A stretch of DNA of 64,000 nt from Primula veris (GCA_963682055.1 OY821740.1:12858814-12922813), one strand, 5' to 3'. Shown: positions 25,224 to 38,290, counted from the stretch's first letter. The notes: generated by a model from the sequence alone, not told the origin. Numbers and translations: made by a program.

Positions 25224-26391
25224 AGGGTTCGATCGTTGTAACATTGTTGTTTGTAGAAATTCAAAGGCAGTGAGTATCTTTGTGGCCGTAATATATGTAG
25301 CGTGTGATTTTTCCATATTTGTTATTTTATTTTTAAACTCCTTTTTTAAACTGAGAAGGGAAGTAGATATCTGTCGTTTAGCAAAAGTGAGATATATAGG
25401 GGTTTTTATTTCTTCTTAAACCGTCGGAAGACTTTTGATGCCTTATTCTCTGTCACTCTCTATTCATTTATGATGAGACTGAACTCGGCCATGTTTAGTA
25501 TACTGCATGCGAATATTACTGAAGATTCAACTAAAACGGTTCATTTTTGGAAGGAAATTTTTGTAGCTCGAGTGCGTAACAGCCATATTAGCTCATTGAG
25601 ACAAAGCAATGCAGCTGTCTAGTAGTTGCAAATAATTTTTTGTTATCTATCTACAACTACTAAATTTCTTGTTGCAGATGAACAAGTGGGAAAACCAAAG
25701 TGTGTTTTTTTTCCACAGAAAAATCAAGGTGTCGACAGTTTAGATTTCAGTTCAATTACTTGAAATGCTTTTTCTTGGATTGGGTATGGGTTTTCTTCTT
25801 CTTTTCATTGTTCTTCCCTAATATCATTCTTTCGCAGTGAAATGACATGCAACACATTAGTATTAACTTAAGACAGTAGGACATAATATACTTGACAATG
25901 GCAGATTATTTCGTTAATAAGTAAGTTTTACCTTGTAACAGAACTTTCTTTTGCTTGTAACCAACACAACTAGTTTGCAACTGTATTGCAAAAACTCTCA
26001 TTTTTACTTCATAAGTTTATATTAACTTTACCATTATTATAGGGAACTAGTTTTTGACTTTTTGTTATTTATTACTAGCTATAAGATATACAAATTTATC
26101 TTTATGTATATATATCATCAATTAACTGCAACGATCTTCATGAGTCTAACAAAGTTTGGCTCATTATCGGTTTGTTTATTAAATGATCTCTAAGTTTTTG
26201 TTCATATTTGTTTCATTTAGAAATGTAACAGACATAAACTGAGCACTTTACAAGCCAAACACCGCGTTTTTCACAAACAGTTCCTTTTATTATCATCCCG
26301 AGTTATATACATGTTTTTTTTATTAGTTTTATCTTTTGCAAAAACATAAAACGGTAATTTATAAAGATAATAATTATTATAACAAAATGCT
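25224..26391. other. Importin 3' untranslated region and intergenic sequence
   Basis: The first few hundred bases after the TGA are probably 3' UTR. The rest is AT-rich with no supported gene. Confidence 0.45.
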
Positions 26392-26630
26392 ACTCCCTCC
26401 GTTCCTATTTAATTGTTCATTACGAAATTACGTGTAATTTTGATCGGCCAAGAACTTATATCAAAATTATCGGAATAAAAAAATTTAAAAGTTGATTATA
26501 TAGTTCAAATGTTAAATTTTATAATTAGATTTAAAAAAAAATTATTTTGATAATTTTGATATAAGTTATAAGCCGATTAAAATTACACGTAATTTTGTAG
26601 TGAACAATTAAATGATAACGAAATAAGTAA
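26392..26630. mobile_element. Stowaway-like MITE, degraded right end
   Basis: Begins CTCCCTCCGTTCC, the standard Stowaway terminus. Internal arms are inverted repeats: GAAATTACGTGTAATTTTGA on the left against the complement of ATTAAAATTACACGTAATTTTG on the right. The right terminus (ATAACGAAATAAGTA) has decayed from the expected GGAACGGAGGGAGTA. Confidence 0.65.
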
Positions 26631-26999
26631 TACATTTTGCTTTGTAATTTTTACAGCCATACACGTTTGACCTCACTTTTATCGTACTCCAGTGTCCAAG
26701 AAGGGCATCATATATATACAAATCAACTTGTTTGAATGCAGATCATAAGACCCTATAATCCGGCGAAAGATACCTCAATATACCTACATAGTATATACAT
26801 GTATTTTTATCTTATTTAATTTTACGTATAAATAATAATTTTGAAATTAAAATATTAAATCAGGATGTTATATTTTTCTTGTTATCTTTATAGACACACT
26901 TTTGACTCATTTTTATGGTAAATTTTGGATTACTATCTTATCTACAATTTAATTAAGTATTAGTACATAAAACTTAAACTAATTAAGAATTGGTCTATT

Positions 27000-28690
27000 T
27001 TTCATGACTAACCAATAAAAATGTAAAAAATAAGAAAAAATGCAAGAATTCCAGAAAATAAAAATGGAAAAATAAAAAAATCCAAAAAAACTTTAAAGAA
27101 GCAAAACCCCGTAAAAACAGGAATACAATTTTAAAAATCCTAAAAAATTTAAAATCAACAAAAATCCTAAAACGCAAAAACAAACAAACAGTCTGAGTCG
27201 TCTTAATTCATATTAAAAATAGTTTGAGCCATTTTAAAAACAGTCCGAGTCATTTTAAAAACAATCTGAGCCGTTTTAAGTCATTTTAAAAATAGTCCGA
27301 GTTGTTTTAAGTCATTTTAAAAACATTCCGAGTCGTTTTAACTCATTTTAAATACAGTCCGAGTCGTTTTAAGTTATTTTAAAAACAATCTGAGTCGTTT
27401 TAAGTTATTTAAAAACATTCTGAGTCGTTTTAAGTCATTTTAAAAACAGTCTGAGTAATTTTAAGTCATTTTAAAAACAGTCTGAGTAATTTTAAAATTA
27501 GCGAGTCATTTTAAATTAATTTAAAAACAGTCTGAGTAATTTTAAAAACAATTTGAGTCGTTTTAAATCCTTTTAAAAATACTTTGAGTTGTTTTTAGTC
27601 GTTTTAAAAACTGTATGAGTCATTTTAAAAAACAGACTGAGTCGTTTCAAGTCATTTTTAAAACAGACAAAGTCGTTTTAAGTCATTTTAAAAATAGTCT
27701 GAGTAATTTTAAAAAAGTATGAATAATTTTAAAAATAGACCGAGTCATTTTAAATCATTTTAAAAACAGTCTGAGTCATTTTAAGCCATTTTAAAAACAA
27801 TCTGAGTCATTTTCAGTCATTTTAAAAATAGTCTGAATCATTTTAAAAATAGTCTGAGTAATTTAGAAACAATGTGAGTAATTTTAAAAACAGCCTGAGT
27901 CATTTTAAAAACAGTATGAGCCATTTTAATTCATTTTAAAAACAGTTTGAGTCATTTTAAGTAGTTTTAAAAACAGTCCGATTCATATTTAAGTCATTTG
28001 AAAAACAGTATGAGTCATTTTCGGTAAGTTTAAAAACAGTTTGAGTCATTTTAAAAAACAACTCGAATAATTTTAAAAACAGTCTGAGTCATTTTTAAGT
28101 CATTTGAAGTCATTTGAAAACAATTGCAAGTTATTTTAAATTTTTTAATATTTTTTGGACTTTCCGGTTTTTTCCGACTTTTTCAAACTTTTTTTTCATT
28201 TTTTTATTTTTTTTTTTGACTCTGGATTTTTTTCATTTTTCTTGGTTTTTAAATTTTTCTTTACCATTTTTCGGTTTTTTTCGGGTTTCCGACTTTTTTG
28301 AACGTTTTTTCATAATTTTTTATGATTTTTTTTCTTGGTTTTTTTTTTTTTTTTTCATTTTTCTGGTTTTTTTTCGGGTTTCCGACTTTTTTAAACGTTT
28401 TTTCATTGTTTTTTGATATTGGATTTTTTTTTAAAGGTTATTTTTTTTTTACCAATTTTGCGTTTTTTCGGGTTCCCGATTTTTTTAAACTTTTTTTTAT
28501 TTTTTTTGTGATTTTGGTTTTTTGGATTTTCTTAGTTTTTTTTTACCATTTTTCGGGGTTTTTTCGGGTTCCCGACTTTTTTAAAGATATTTTCAGTGTT
28601 TTTGGTATTTTATTTTATTTTTAGTTTTTTCTGATTTTTTTTCCATTTTTTTTATTTTTTGAGTTTTCCTTTTTTTCCATTTTATCGGGT
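27000..28690. repeat. Degenerate minisatellite with A-rich left arm and T-rich right arm
   Basis: 27190-28130 is a degenerate array of units like CAGTCTGAGTCATTTTAAAAA and GAGTCGTTTTAAGTCATTTT, about 20-40 bp each, over 30 copies. On the left (27010-27185) the top strand is A-rich with AAATCC/AAAAAT words. On the right (28130-28690) it is strongly T-rich with a recurring TCGGGTTTCCGACTTTTTT motif. The two arms are roughly opposite in composition. Long open frames here, rich in Phe, are low-complexity artefacts. Confidence 0.75.
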
Positions 28691-29510
28691 AAAATTAGAT
28701 GAGTGACCAATACTTAATTAGTTTTAGAAATAATTAATCAATTATTAATTAAATTTTGTAGGCGACTAATGTTTAAAGGGAGCGGGAATGCTTTGAAGCT
28801 CAATGAAGTAAAAGCCCGTTGACCTAGGAACGATCCATGGAGTTCTCTCTGTCCTCCCTTTGCTTGAACTGGACTTTTAAGAAAAGAGGTTTCAAGATAG
28901 CAGGTGACCAAGTGAAAGTGAACAGCCCCGAGCAAATCCTCTAGAGAGCGTACCCTTTTTTTCTACGTGGTTTTTCTCTAAAAACTCGGAAGGCCCCAGG
29001 ACCCCCCAACTAACCCCCTATTTTGTTTTGATGGACTGATCATTGGTTAACGCTTTCATATTTGATCACCTCCTTCTTATATTACAGAATAGGTCAAACT
29101 CCCAAGATTTAATCATAGAAACCTAAACAATCACAGCTACTAGAAACCCAAGATTTAACTGTGTGAACTACATTTCCATAATCCTATTAGAATTTTTATG
29201 GGAATAAAAAGATGTCGCTTCTTTTTAAAGGCCACCGTAATAATTTACATCATGGAAGAGTCGAAATGCCTTTAAAAGGGTCTTTAGTTTGGCTTACCTA
29301 TGGTCCTATATATGGAAGCCCATGTATGGTTCCTGCAATGGTCAGAGACTCAAAATCAGATCATGACTAGACCAGAATCAGTCCTCCAATTTCAATGAGA
29401 CCTTGACCAGAATCAACCTTCCCGTGTTTTTGTGAACATATACTATGTAAGCCGCTGAGCCGATGATAAGTGATAGTAACACTTGAAAATCCAGAAAACC
29501 TCTTCTAAAA
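28691..29510. other. Spacer upstream of the P450 pseudogene
   Basis: A less AT-rich block (28775-29020) has no recognisable protein or RNA gene. The remainder would be the promoter region of the P450 copy. Confidence 0.4.
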
Positions 29511-32176
29511 ATGAACTTCTTCTATGCCCTTTTCAGTTTCATGACAGCTACACTAATAGTTCTCCTTGTTGCGTTTTATATTTAATATTTAGCGTTTTCA
29601 TCGTTAAATCAATCAAAAATCCAAAGTACCACCCCGTCGCTGGAACTGTTTTTAATCTATTATTCAATTTCAAGAAAATCTATGAGTACCAAACAGAACT
29701 TGCAAGAAAATATCCGAAAACCTTCAGGCTCCTCGACCCAGAGTGAAGCCAGATTTATACAACTGATTCGAGAATTATCGAGCACATTCTTAAATCAAGT
29801 TTCGAGAAATATTCAAAAAGTGATTATAACAGAAATAATGAGAGACTTGCTCGGTCAGGGGATTGTAAGGAGGCAACAAAGGAAGCTATCAAATTCAGAA
29901 TTCACTACTAGGGTGCTGAGAGATTTCAGCTGCCGGGTTTTCAGAAAAAATGCTGCAAAGATGGTTAACATCATTTCGGAACTATCTGTAGCTAAGCAGG
30001 CTTTCGACATGCAAGTAAGTGACATTTTATCTGTACCGTTTTATTTGCTCTTGAACAAGTTGTTAATTAAATTCTTAATGCACCTAAGTAACAAGAACTA
30101 AAACAGAATCTAGAATCTTTAAGAAAATTTACGAGATTTGGCAAACAAGAACAATAAACTGCAAAATATCTTTATTATTATTCAGCCCATTTGACATATG
30201 TTTTTGGCAAAGTTCATCAATTTGAGTCCCTACAATTGTTCTATTGCAACATCTGCAAAGGTTTGACCTGCTGACCAGGCTCTACACGAACAATCCAAGC
30301 AAGCTCTTCCTTGTAGTGTTAATTTTCATTTTAGATCGAGTCTATACTAATTGTTGGGAAACTTTTAATTTCACAAGATTTACACCATTCTGAAGTACTA
30401 AATTGGACTAGATTCATAGCTTTATCATGGAAACCCTCGATTTTAACGACGTTCATTTCTTAGTGTTTAATATTGGATGTCCCATTCTTTATTTTTTGTT
30501 GAGTTAGCATCACAAGATCCATAATAGTTCCACTGCATCATTAGCCTATCTTATACTGTGAGGAAGGTTCAACACATAAATTTTGTTGAGAAAATATTGC
30601 AGGATTTATTCATGAGAAGCACATTAGATTCCATGGTCACAGTTCTGTTTGGAGTAGATTTGAATTGTCTCGAAGGATCAAGCAGAGAGGGTACATCCTT
30701 TATTAAGGCCTTCGACGATTCTAATGCCTTGATCTATTGGCGATATGTTGATCCGCTTTGAAAACTCAAAATGTTTCTGAATATCGGATCCGAAGCTTCA
30801 CTCAAGAAGAATATCAAGGTTATTGATGAATTTGTGCACAATTTAATTAGGATCGACAGGAAAAGGCTAGCAGAACACAGTTATAGTGTGAGTTAACTTG
30901 ACACATTGATTTTGATATCATTACCATTTACAACCATTTTCCAATGTACTATATAATTATTCCCATATATGATGTGATATTTCCTTGTTATTGAAGACTG
31001 AAAAGGCAGATATACTCTCAAGATTTCTTGTGGAAAGCAAGAAGGATCCAGAGGGGATGACTGATCGGTACTTAAGGGATATTATTCTAAATTTTGTGAT
31101 TGCTGGTAAAGATACGACTGCAAATGCTCTTTCGTGGTTCCTCTATATGCTTTGCAAGAATCCACTTGTACAGGATAAGAATGTTCACGAAATTAACGAA
31201 CTTATTGGTACTGAGGCAAGAACCAGTATTTCCGATTTTGTCTCAAGCATAACTGAAGAGATGCTTGAGAAAGTGCATTACCTGCACTCAGCATTGACAG
31301 AAACCCTGAGGTTATATCCTTCAGCCCCGATGGTAAAAAATCCTATCAACCTCTTGAAATTCTGTTTATTCATTGATATCCCTTTTCAGAGACCAGTAAG
31401 AAAATATTTGTCTCGCTATAAGTCTTTTACTAAGCCTGAAAGTAAACTGGAAAGTAGGTATGTGTGAATTAGAAGTCTAAGTTCTAATTTTTACTATTTA
31501 AATTCTATTTTTCATGGACAGATAGAAATGGATAATCTAAATTTAAGACGTTGTTACAGAATCAAATATTGAGTTGAAAAAAAATCAAGTCGGATGACTT
31601 GGCCTAGTGCAAACCGAATTCATGTCTTATTGCTGGATTAGAATTATTAAACGTGATTAAACTTGAAAATACTTTGACATTTTTAGATGCACTATTTGTT
31701 AATGTACTTAGGACGGAAAATGTGCAGAAACTGATGAAAGGGGATGATGGCAATTACTTGTCTTATGCCATGGGGAGAATGCCATTCATTTGGGGTGAAG
31801 ATGCCGAGGATTTCCGACCTAAAAGATGGCTCAAAAATGGAAATTTTCAACCGGAGTCTCCTTACAAAGTTATAGCCTTCCATGTATGTTACGTTCTAAT
31901 TCAATTGTTTTTGCCCCATAGCAATTTCTGCCTCTACAGATTTATCAAGTGCTTAGATAAAACTTGTTTCTTTATTTCAATTTGTAGGGAGGTCCACGGA
32001 TTTGTCTTGGGAAGGATTTTGTTTATCGCCAAATGAAGGTTGTTGCAATAACCCTGCTTAGATTTTTTAGGTTCAAATTAGCTGATGAAACAAAGAGGGT
32101 GACTTACCGAACCATGTTTACGCTACACATCGACTAAGGTCTTCATCTCAATGCTGTTCCAAAGACACCTATGTAG
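29511..32176 (+). pseudogene. Cytochrome P450 CYP704-type pseudogene, paralogue of the 4566-7699 gene
   Basis: All five exons can be traced at matching places: about 29511-30013, 30603-30887, 30997-31332, 31712-31883, 31988-32176. The start MNFFYALF resembles the intact copy. Damage in order: a stop and frameshift after the membrane anchor (about 29583), a TGA after RLLDPE (29744-29746), loss of the FAVDGDKW segment near 29860, TGA for the Trp after WRYVDPL (about 30759-30761), a deletion with frameshift early in exon 4 (about 31735), and TAA in the C-terminal HID region (about 32136). I-helix AGKDTT, ETLR and a GGPRICLGKDF haem loop remain readable. No functional enzyme is expected. Confidence 0.93.
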
Positions 32177-32281
32177 TTCACTAGTTGATACAGTATATTA
32201 GTACACAATCAAGAGGACTTGGATGAGTGATGTGTATTATGTAGCCAGTTCTATGATTTAGCATTATCGATTTGAAATGAC

Positions 32282-32410
32282 AATAATCAGTAAATACAAG
32301 TGTTGACTCATGAGTTAGTTTATTTCAAGCAGAAGGTTGGAGTTTGCATCCTTTTTCCCGAAAAATAATCAATAAATGCAAGTGTTTACTCATGAGTTAG
32401 TTTGTTTCAA
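32282..32410. repeat. Direct duplication, about 47 bp, two copies
   Basis: AATAATCAGTAAATACAAG... at 32282-32329 recurs with a few changes at 32364-32410; both end in ACTCATGAGTTAGTTT. It lies just after the P450 pseudogene. Confidence 0.8.
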
Positions 32411-32791
32411 TTTCTACTATAGCTTTGTGATGTGACAAACACCTTAAATTTGTTTAAGAAAATGCAATTTTTTAAACAAGATAATGCAACGATATGTTGA
32501 CGATTGATGGCTTAAGAATTCTTTTTCTCATTCAGGTTTACCGGTATAATGTGTATGTATCAGCTATCTCAACCATTTCTTCGTCCGTACCAGCTAACTC
32601 AACCATTTCTTCAAACCTAACACATTTTATACATTTTAAGTAACCATTTATATTTACACAAAATTCTAGTTTCATTATTAATTTCCTTATAATAACCCTA
32701 CATTATTATTTTTATTTGTTTATTGTCTTTTAATAATCATAACAATATTACAACCACAAAAATGTGGACCCCATGATAGTTATTACTATTA

Positions 32792-32937
32792 TATTCCCTC
32801 CGTCACTAAACAAATATCTCTACGAAAATACATGCAACTTTTGAAATAATTTTTTTCAGCAATCTAAATATGAAAAATTATCGATCAAAAGTATACGTAT
32901 TTTCGTAGGGGACATTTGTTTAGGGACGGAGGGAGTA
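32792..32937. mobile_element. Stowaway-type MITE, both ends intact
   Basis: Left end TATTCCCTCCGTCACTAAAC and right end GTTTAGGGACGGAGGGAGTA are near-perfect inverted repeats, with subterminal ACGAAAATAC/GTATTTTCGT also inverted. The TA at each side fits the mariner/Stowaway target. About 146 bp, no coding capacity. Confidence 0.9.
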
Positions 32938-33229
32938 TTAATCCAGAAAATCATATCCATTCCTCATATATGAGGTGAATTTTGTGTTTTCTTAAATTTA
33001 ATAAATTTATAGGGTTCCTGATACATGTCAATTTTTATAGAATAATCATCAAATTTTAAAGAAAAATATGTTTTCAGAAACTAGATGCTCTAAGAATATT
33101 CTAGTAATATTTGCTTAGGATGTGCTTAAAGGTTTAAATAATATTTACAAGGGATAGTTACAAAGCAATCGACTTAATTACAAAAACTCATCTATGTGTA
33201 CTTCTTTACAGTTAGCTACATATAATTAT

Positions 33230-33553
33230 TTACAATTAGCTACATATGTCATAAAAAATAATAAAATATATATAAAAAAATAAAATAAAAAATTCGAAAA
33301 ATTCGAAAAAAATATTTAAAAAATCAAAAAGATTGTACATAATATCAAACATGATTAGATATGATTAAACATACAAGAATGGACATGATCAAGCAAGATT
33401 AGACATACCGAATTGAGCAGAATTAGACATGATCACAAATATTTTTTGTATAAAAAATGTATTTTTTAAAATTTTGATTTTTTTAATTTTGGCTTTTAAT
33501 TTTTAAATATTTTTTTCGATTTTTTAATGACATATATAACTAATTGTAAATAA
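33230..33553. mobile_element. Small fold-back/MITE element
   Basis: The left arm from TTACAATTAGCTACATATG is the reverse complement of the right arm ending CATATATAACTAATTGTAA; similarity continues inward through the TTCGAAAAAAATATTTAAAAA zone. The core (33330-33440) repeats AACATGATTAGA-like words. Family and target duplication were not determined. Confidence 0.7.
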
Positions 33554-35915
33554 GTTCACAAAATATGTATTTTTTTTTTTTTTTTTATGAAAGTCATCAA
33601 ATTCAAAATAATAGGATTTTTTTTATAAATAACTTTATAAATATATGCTTAAATCGTCATTTTCCCTATTTATACATATCAAAATTTAGTGTCAGGCACG
33701 TTGACTATATTAACATCGGCAGTTTGGCACTTAATTCTTGGTAGTTAAAATACAAAACATTGTAGACCTTTTTGTATGGGTGTAGGCTTGTAGCCATGCG
33801 TAACAAAAGTTGTGAAAAAATGACTTTCCAAAACATTAATTGCTTTATCAGGGTAAAGGGATTGGTTCATCTGTAAAGTTTTGACTTATTTTTTAGTACT
33901 TATTGTCTACTACAGTTGGATTACTTTTCCGAAAACCAAGTTACCTTTGTGGTGATCATACCACCAAATGGTTCAACTTTCAAGTCAAATGTTTGCAATA
34001 AAGTTTCTTAATTTTGAGGAAAAATCAACTTGTTAATTAACGATATGGCCAAGTGTTTCAAGATATTCAACCAACAGTCCAAATAAATAAATAAAATGCG
34101 TTCCACTCCCCTTAGAGTCGGTTGATAGCTGCTCTGGACACCATCCGATTAATTTTTTTCAGTTAAAACATGCCTTTTGCACACCAGCATTATATAAACT
34201 TGAAATTTTTTGGTCAAAAAATCTTAATATTGGATAGTTTGTTAATAAGATGGATAAAAATATAAAAAAATATCGATGCAGACTATGGATTAAAAAAATT
34301 ACATTATAATGGTTCAATTAAATTGAAGGACGAAAGTGCTCTGCTGGTAATCTTTCAGCATCTACGTAAGCAAGGTAGCACTATGTCCACTATTATTTCT
34401 TCAAAACAAAACTTATGAGCTTGTTTTTTTTACTCAATTAAGTATTTTCTTCGTCACAATTTATTATGCGATTATGAAAAACCAAAATAATTAAAGAGAC
34501 ATAATGATGGTGTTGGTCTTTTATGAGAAATGTTTTTTACCTTTACTTTTTTTGTTGGTCAATGTGATGATATACTTAAAATAAAAGCAATATAATGAGT
34601 GTAATAAAAATAGTTAGTATTTTATCCCAATAAATTAAGACACCCCAAAATAGTATAGTGAGCAAATAAAATAGGAAGGAGGAAGTACTTAATGAAAATG
34701 GAATCATTTGTTTAAGTAATTAACGATTGATTTTAGGGATAATGAGAGACGATAGTTGGTGTATAAACTGGAACTAGGAATGAAAAAAGCAATTGTAGAT
34801 ATAATTAAAAAAAATTAATTTGACAAGGACAATCTTGACTGAAATGGTTTATTGTGGATTAACGCTACAGTTCGTTGCAAAAGATGAAATAAAAAAAAAT
34901 CATTTTTATAGAGGTAAGGTTAAATTTAGGATAAATTAATAAAACATACTATTTTTAAAACTAAATTAATAAAAATATATCCAAAAATTTCTAATTAGCA
35001 AAAAATACTGAAAAATTCATACCCTAATTTGTATATATTTCATACACTTATTCCAAAATTTCATACACTTATTTCAAAAGTTCATAATCTGATTTATATA
35101 TTTTCATAACTTTATTTGAAAAGTTCATACTTTAATTCGTAAAGTTGATACCCCAATTTATATAATTAATATAATTATTTACATAATTCATATCCATAAT
35201 TTTTAACTCCATACCATCAATTCACGGAGTCCATACACTTATTTTTCAAACTTATACATTAGTTAACAAATCCAATCCTTCTCCGTTCTTCGATCTCGAA
35301 CTACCATGTCGTCGTCGTGGGTCTCTCTTTCGATGACCGCATCTCCGTCGGCATTAATATTGAGTTTTCGATCTCGCTCTGTACCCTCACCGCCTATTCC
35401 GACGGATGTCTCCGTCTCAATTTTCATCGGATAGAGAGATCGGAAAGAGTGGATGACAAGAGAAATATCGAAAAACGAGAGCGAGGAGCAGAGAGATCGG
35501 AAAGAAAGATGAAGAAGGAGGAGCAGAGAGAGATCGGAGAGAGATGAAAGGAGAAGGAAAGATAGATCGGAGAGAGAGTGATAGGATGAGAGAGAGAGAA
35601 AAGAGATAGAGAGTGGTTAATGATTTTTTTTTGTTTTTTATTAATTATTAATTGAATGTATGTTTTTTATAATTAAACTTTTGAGCATATATTTTTATTA
35701 ATATAATAGTTGTAGGGTATTTTATGTTAATTGACCGTAAATTTAATTATATATTTTGAGACTTGTTGGTTAATAATTGTGTTTTTTATTTTAGAACTGT
35801 TAAATATTTGTAGTTTAACATCAATGAGCTAAAAGGTTAAAAATAAATAGAAAAGAAAACACCATCATTGATACGTGTATCTAATCTTAAAACAAGCATT
35901 GATTTCGATAATTAA
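33554..35915. other. Intergenic, repeat-like, no supported gene
   Basis: Two stretches stand out. At 35020-35260 short units like TTCATACACTTATTT repeat irregularly. At 35437-35620 the top strand is almost pure purine, with repeated GAGAGATCGGA words. A 76-codon open frame (35317-35547) covers part of that purine tract and is low-complexity, so I do not call it a gene. Confidence 0.5.
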
Positions 35916-36740
35916 GGGGGTGTTTGGTGGACAGTCCAAAAGTACTTCCTAGCCCAAGAAGCTCATTTAAGATATTTTTGTGTATTTGGTAACATAAAAT
36001 TACCCACTTCCCGAAAAGCAGAGGGTAATGAAAGCCCATTTTGTAAAAGTTGGTTTTTCATGCTTCTGGAGAAAGCCACTTACTCGGGAAGTTAAAATAA
36101 AATAAAAAACTCTACTGTTATCTCTCACTCCGCAAACTCTATTTACTAAAAATAGAACTATATTCTCTCTTATTAAATTATAAATTATACTTTTATTAAA
36201 TTATTAAATTATTAAATTATAAATAATACTTTTAATACTTTTAATACTTTTATTAAATTATAAATTATAAATAATACTTTTAATACTTTTATAAATTATA
36301 AATAATACTTTTAATACTTTTATTAAATTATAAATAATACTTTTAATACTTTTATTAAATTATAAATAATACTTTTATTAAATTATAAATAATACTTTTA
36401 TTAAATTATTAAATTATTAAATTTATTAAATTATTAAATTATTAAATTATAAATAATACTTTTATCGGTGTTTTTTTTATTAATTGTTTTCAATATTTGG
36501 TTTTAAAGTGCTATTGGACTTACTAGTATTGTTCATGTGTTTTTCGTATTATATCAATTATTGTGATATTAAGTCATTTCGAACTTATACATATCAAACG
36601 CAGACAAAACTTATAAAAATCAAAAGCACTTTTTCACCAGACGCTAATTTTTTCTAAAGTACTTTTTATACAAGTCAATTTTCAACAGCACTTTTTCAGA
36701 CAACACTTTTTAGGAAAACACTTGATTTCCAAACAGCACC
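35916..36740. mobile_element. Harbinger/Tourist-like MITE with internal AT-rich satellite
   Basis: TAA flanks both ends (35913-35915 and 36741-36743), fitting the 3-bp TWA target of PIF/Harbinger. The left end GGGGGTGTTTGG pairs with the complement of right end CCAAACAGCACC. An internal array of TTTTATTAAATTATAAATAATAC-like units cut to about 18-35 bp fills roughly 36170-36466. No transposase gene. Confidence 0.7.
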
Positions 36741-36858
36741 TAAGACTTTTAAAATAATATTTTTACTTTTAGTTACAATATAAAGTATTGTAAAAACAAC
36801 TATATGTCACTAGACAAATAGATGTAGAGAGTGACTTAATAAACTGCAAAAAGTCTTT

Positions 36859-37040
36859 AAAAACGCTGTAACCGTAGATTAAATCTACGGTTTACAGTGA
36901 ATACTGTAAACCGTAGATTTAATCTACGGTCTGTGTAATTTCTGCAGAAATTACACAGTCAGTCCCTGTTTTTCAGAAATTACACAGTCAGTCCCTGCGC
37001 AAAAATTACACAGCAGGTCCCTGAAAAACAGAAACTTACG
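36859..37040 (+). repeat. Left terminal region of the MULE
   Basis: Two palindromes around CCGTAGAT-TAATCTACGG (36871-36892 and 36906-36930) are followed by three direct units of AAATTACACAGTCAGTCCCTG type (about 36945-37022). Such clustered short repeats near the ends are typical transposase-binding regions. Confidence 0.8.
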
Positions 37041-37233
37041 TTTTTATTAAAAAAAACAATTTTTATACTACATTCTCTCTCTTTCTCTCAAAAACCCCCA
37101 ATTTTCATCCAAAAAAACCACCCAAATCAATCAACCACAATAACTATCAAATTTATTAACAAAAAACACCAAATCATCAATCAAATTTATCCATAATTGA
37201 AGGTATATCTTTTATTCTCTAATTTATTATTTA

Positions 37234-37690
37234 TTTTGTGTAATTTCAATTTGTAAAATAGGAAAAAATATATAAAATATGCAAATTGATTATTCACTTA
37301 GCTATATATAATTGTTTGTTGTTTGTTTATATTAATTATAGAAATTATAATAATTGTTGATATTTGTCCCATTTTTGCATTAATTTTTTTTTTGTGTAAT
37401 TTTAATTTGTTAAATAGGAAAAATATATAAAATATGCAAATCCATAATTCACTTAGCTATATATAATTGTTTGTTGTTTGTTTATATTAATTATAGAAAT
37501 TATAATAATTGTTGATATTTGTCCCATTTTTGCATTAATTTTTTTTTTTGTGTAATTTTAATTTGTAAAATAGGAAAAAATATATAAAATATGCAAATCC
37601 ATAATTCACTTAGCTATATATAATTGTTTGTTGTTTGTTTATATTAATTATAGAAATTATAATAATTGTTGATATTTGTCCCATTTAATA
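37234..37690. repeat. Three direct repeats of about 158 bp
   Basis: Copies start near 37234, 37391 and 37549 with TTTGTGTAATTT and end GATATTTGTCCCATTT. Copies are nearly identical, so amplification is recent relative to the element. Confidence 0.9.
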
Positions 37691-37939
37691 AAAAAATTAT
37701 GGTTTTTATTGAAATTTGTTTATTTAGATATTTATTACTATTGGTTTGGTTATGATGTTACATGTTTATGATGGTTATTTGTTTTGATTGAGAAAAATAA
37801 AAATAGTTACGCTTTATTAATATTTACCCGTTTTGAAAATTAGGGGTTTTTATAAAATTATGTTTTTTAATTAGGTTGTTTGCCCAAACACGTACTAAAA
37901 ATTGGGGTTGTTGATATTTTATCCGTTTTATAAAAAAAT

Positions 37940-38280
37940 TGAGTTATCATTGTTTGGTGATCATTAAATGTGTTTCGTTATGATTAAAAAATTGAGTTAT
38001 TATTGTTTGGTTATGATTAAAAAATTGAGTTATCATTGTTTGGTTATAATTGAGTTATCATTGTTTTGGTTATTATTAATTGGTTATCATTGAGTTATCA
38101 TTATTTGATTATCATTAATTGGTTATCATTGAGTTATCATTGTTTGGTTATAATTGAGTTATCATTGTTTGGTTATCATTAATTGGTTATCATTGAGTTA
38201 TCATTGTTTGGTTATAATTGGTTATTAATTGGTTATGTTATCATTGTTTGATTATCATTAATTGAGTTATATTTGGTTAT
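37940..38280. repeat. Minisatellite of GTTATCATTG units
   Basis: Irregular alternation of TGAGTTATCATTGTTTGGTTA and TTAATTGGTTATCAT units directly upstream of the PMD gene start at 38291, in its promoter or leader. Confidence 0.85.
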
Positions 38281-38290
38281 CATAGTTAGG

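Noticed and set aside
27190..28130. Regularly spaced repeat units, as in a CRISPR array
   Set aside because: Units and spacers are both degenerate and variable in length, and the genome is a plant nuclear one. It is a minisatellite.
28114..28624. Two overlapping open frames of 100 codons each, Phe-rich and looking like membrane protein
   Set aside because: They arise from the T-rich low-complexity tract; composition explains the hydrophobicity and no codon-use signal supports a gene.
35317..35547. 76-codon open frame rich in Arg and Glu
   Set aside because: It translates a purine-rich GAGAGATCGGA repeat tract and shows no known domain.
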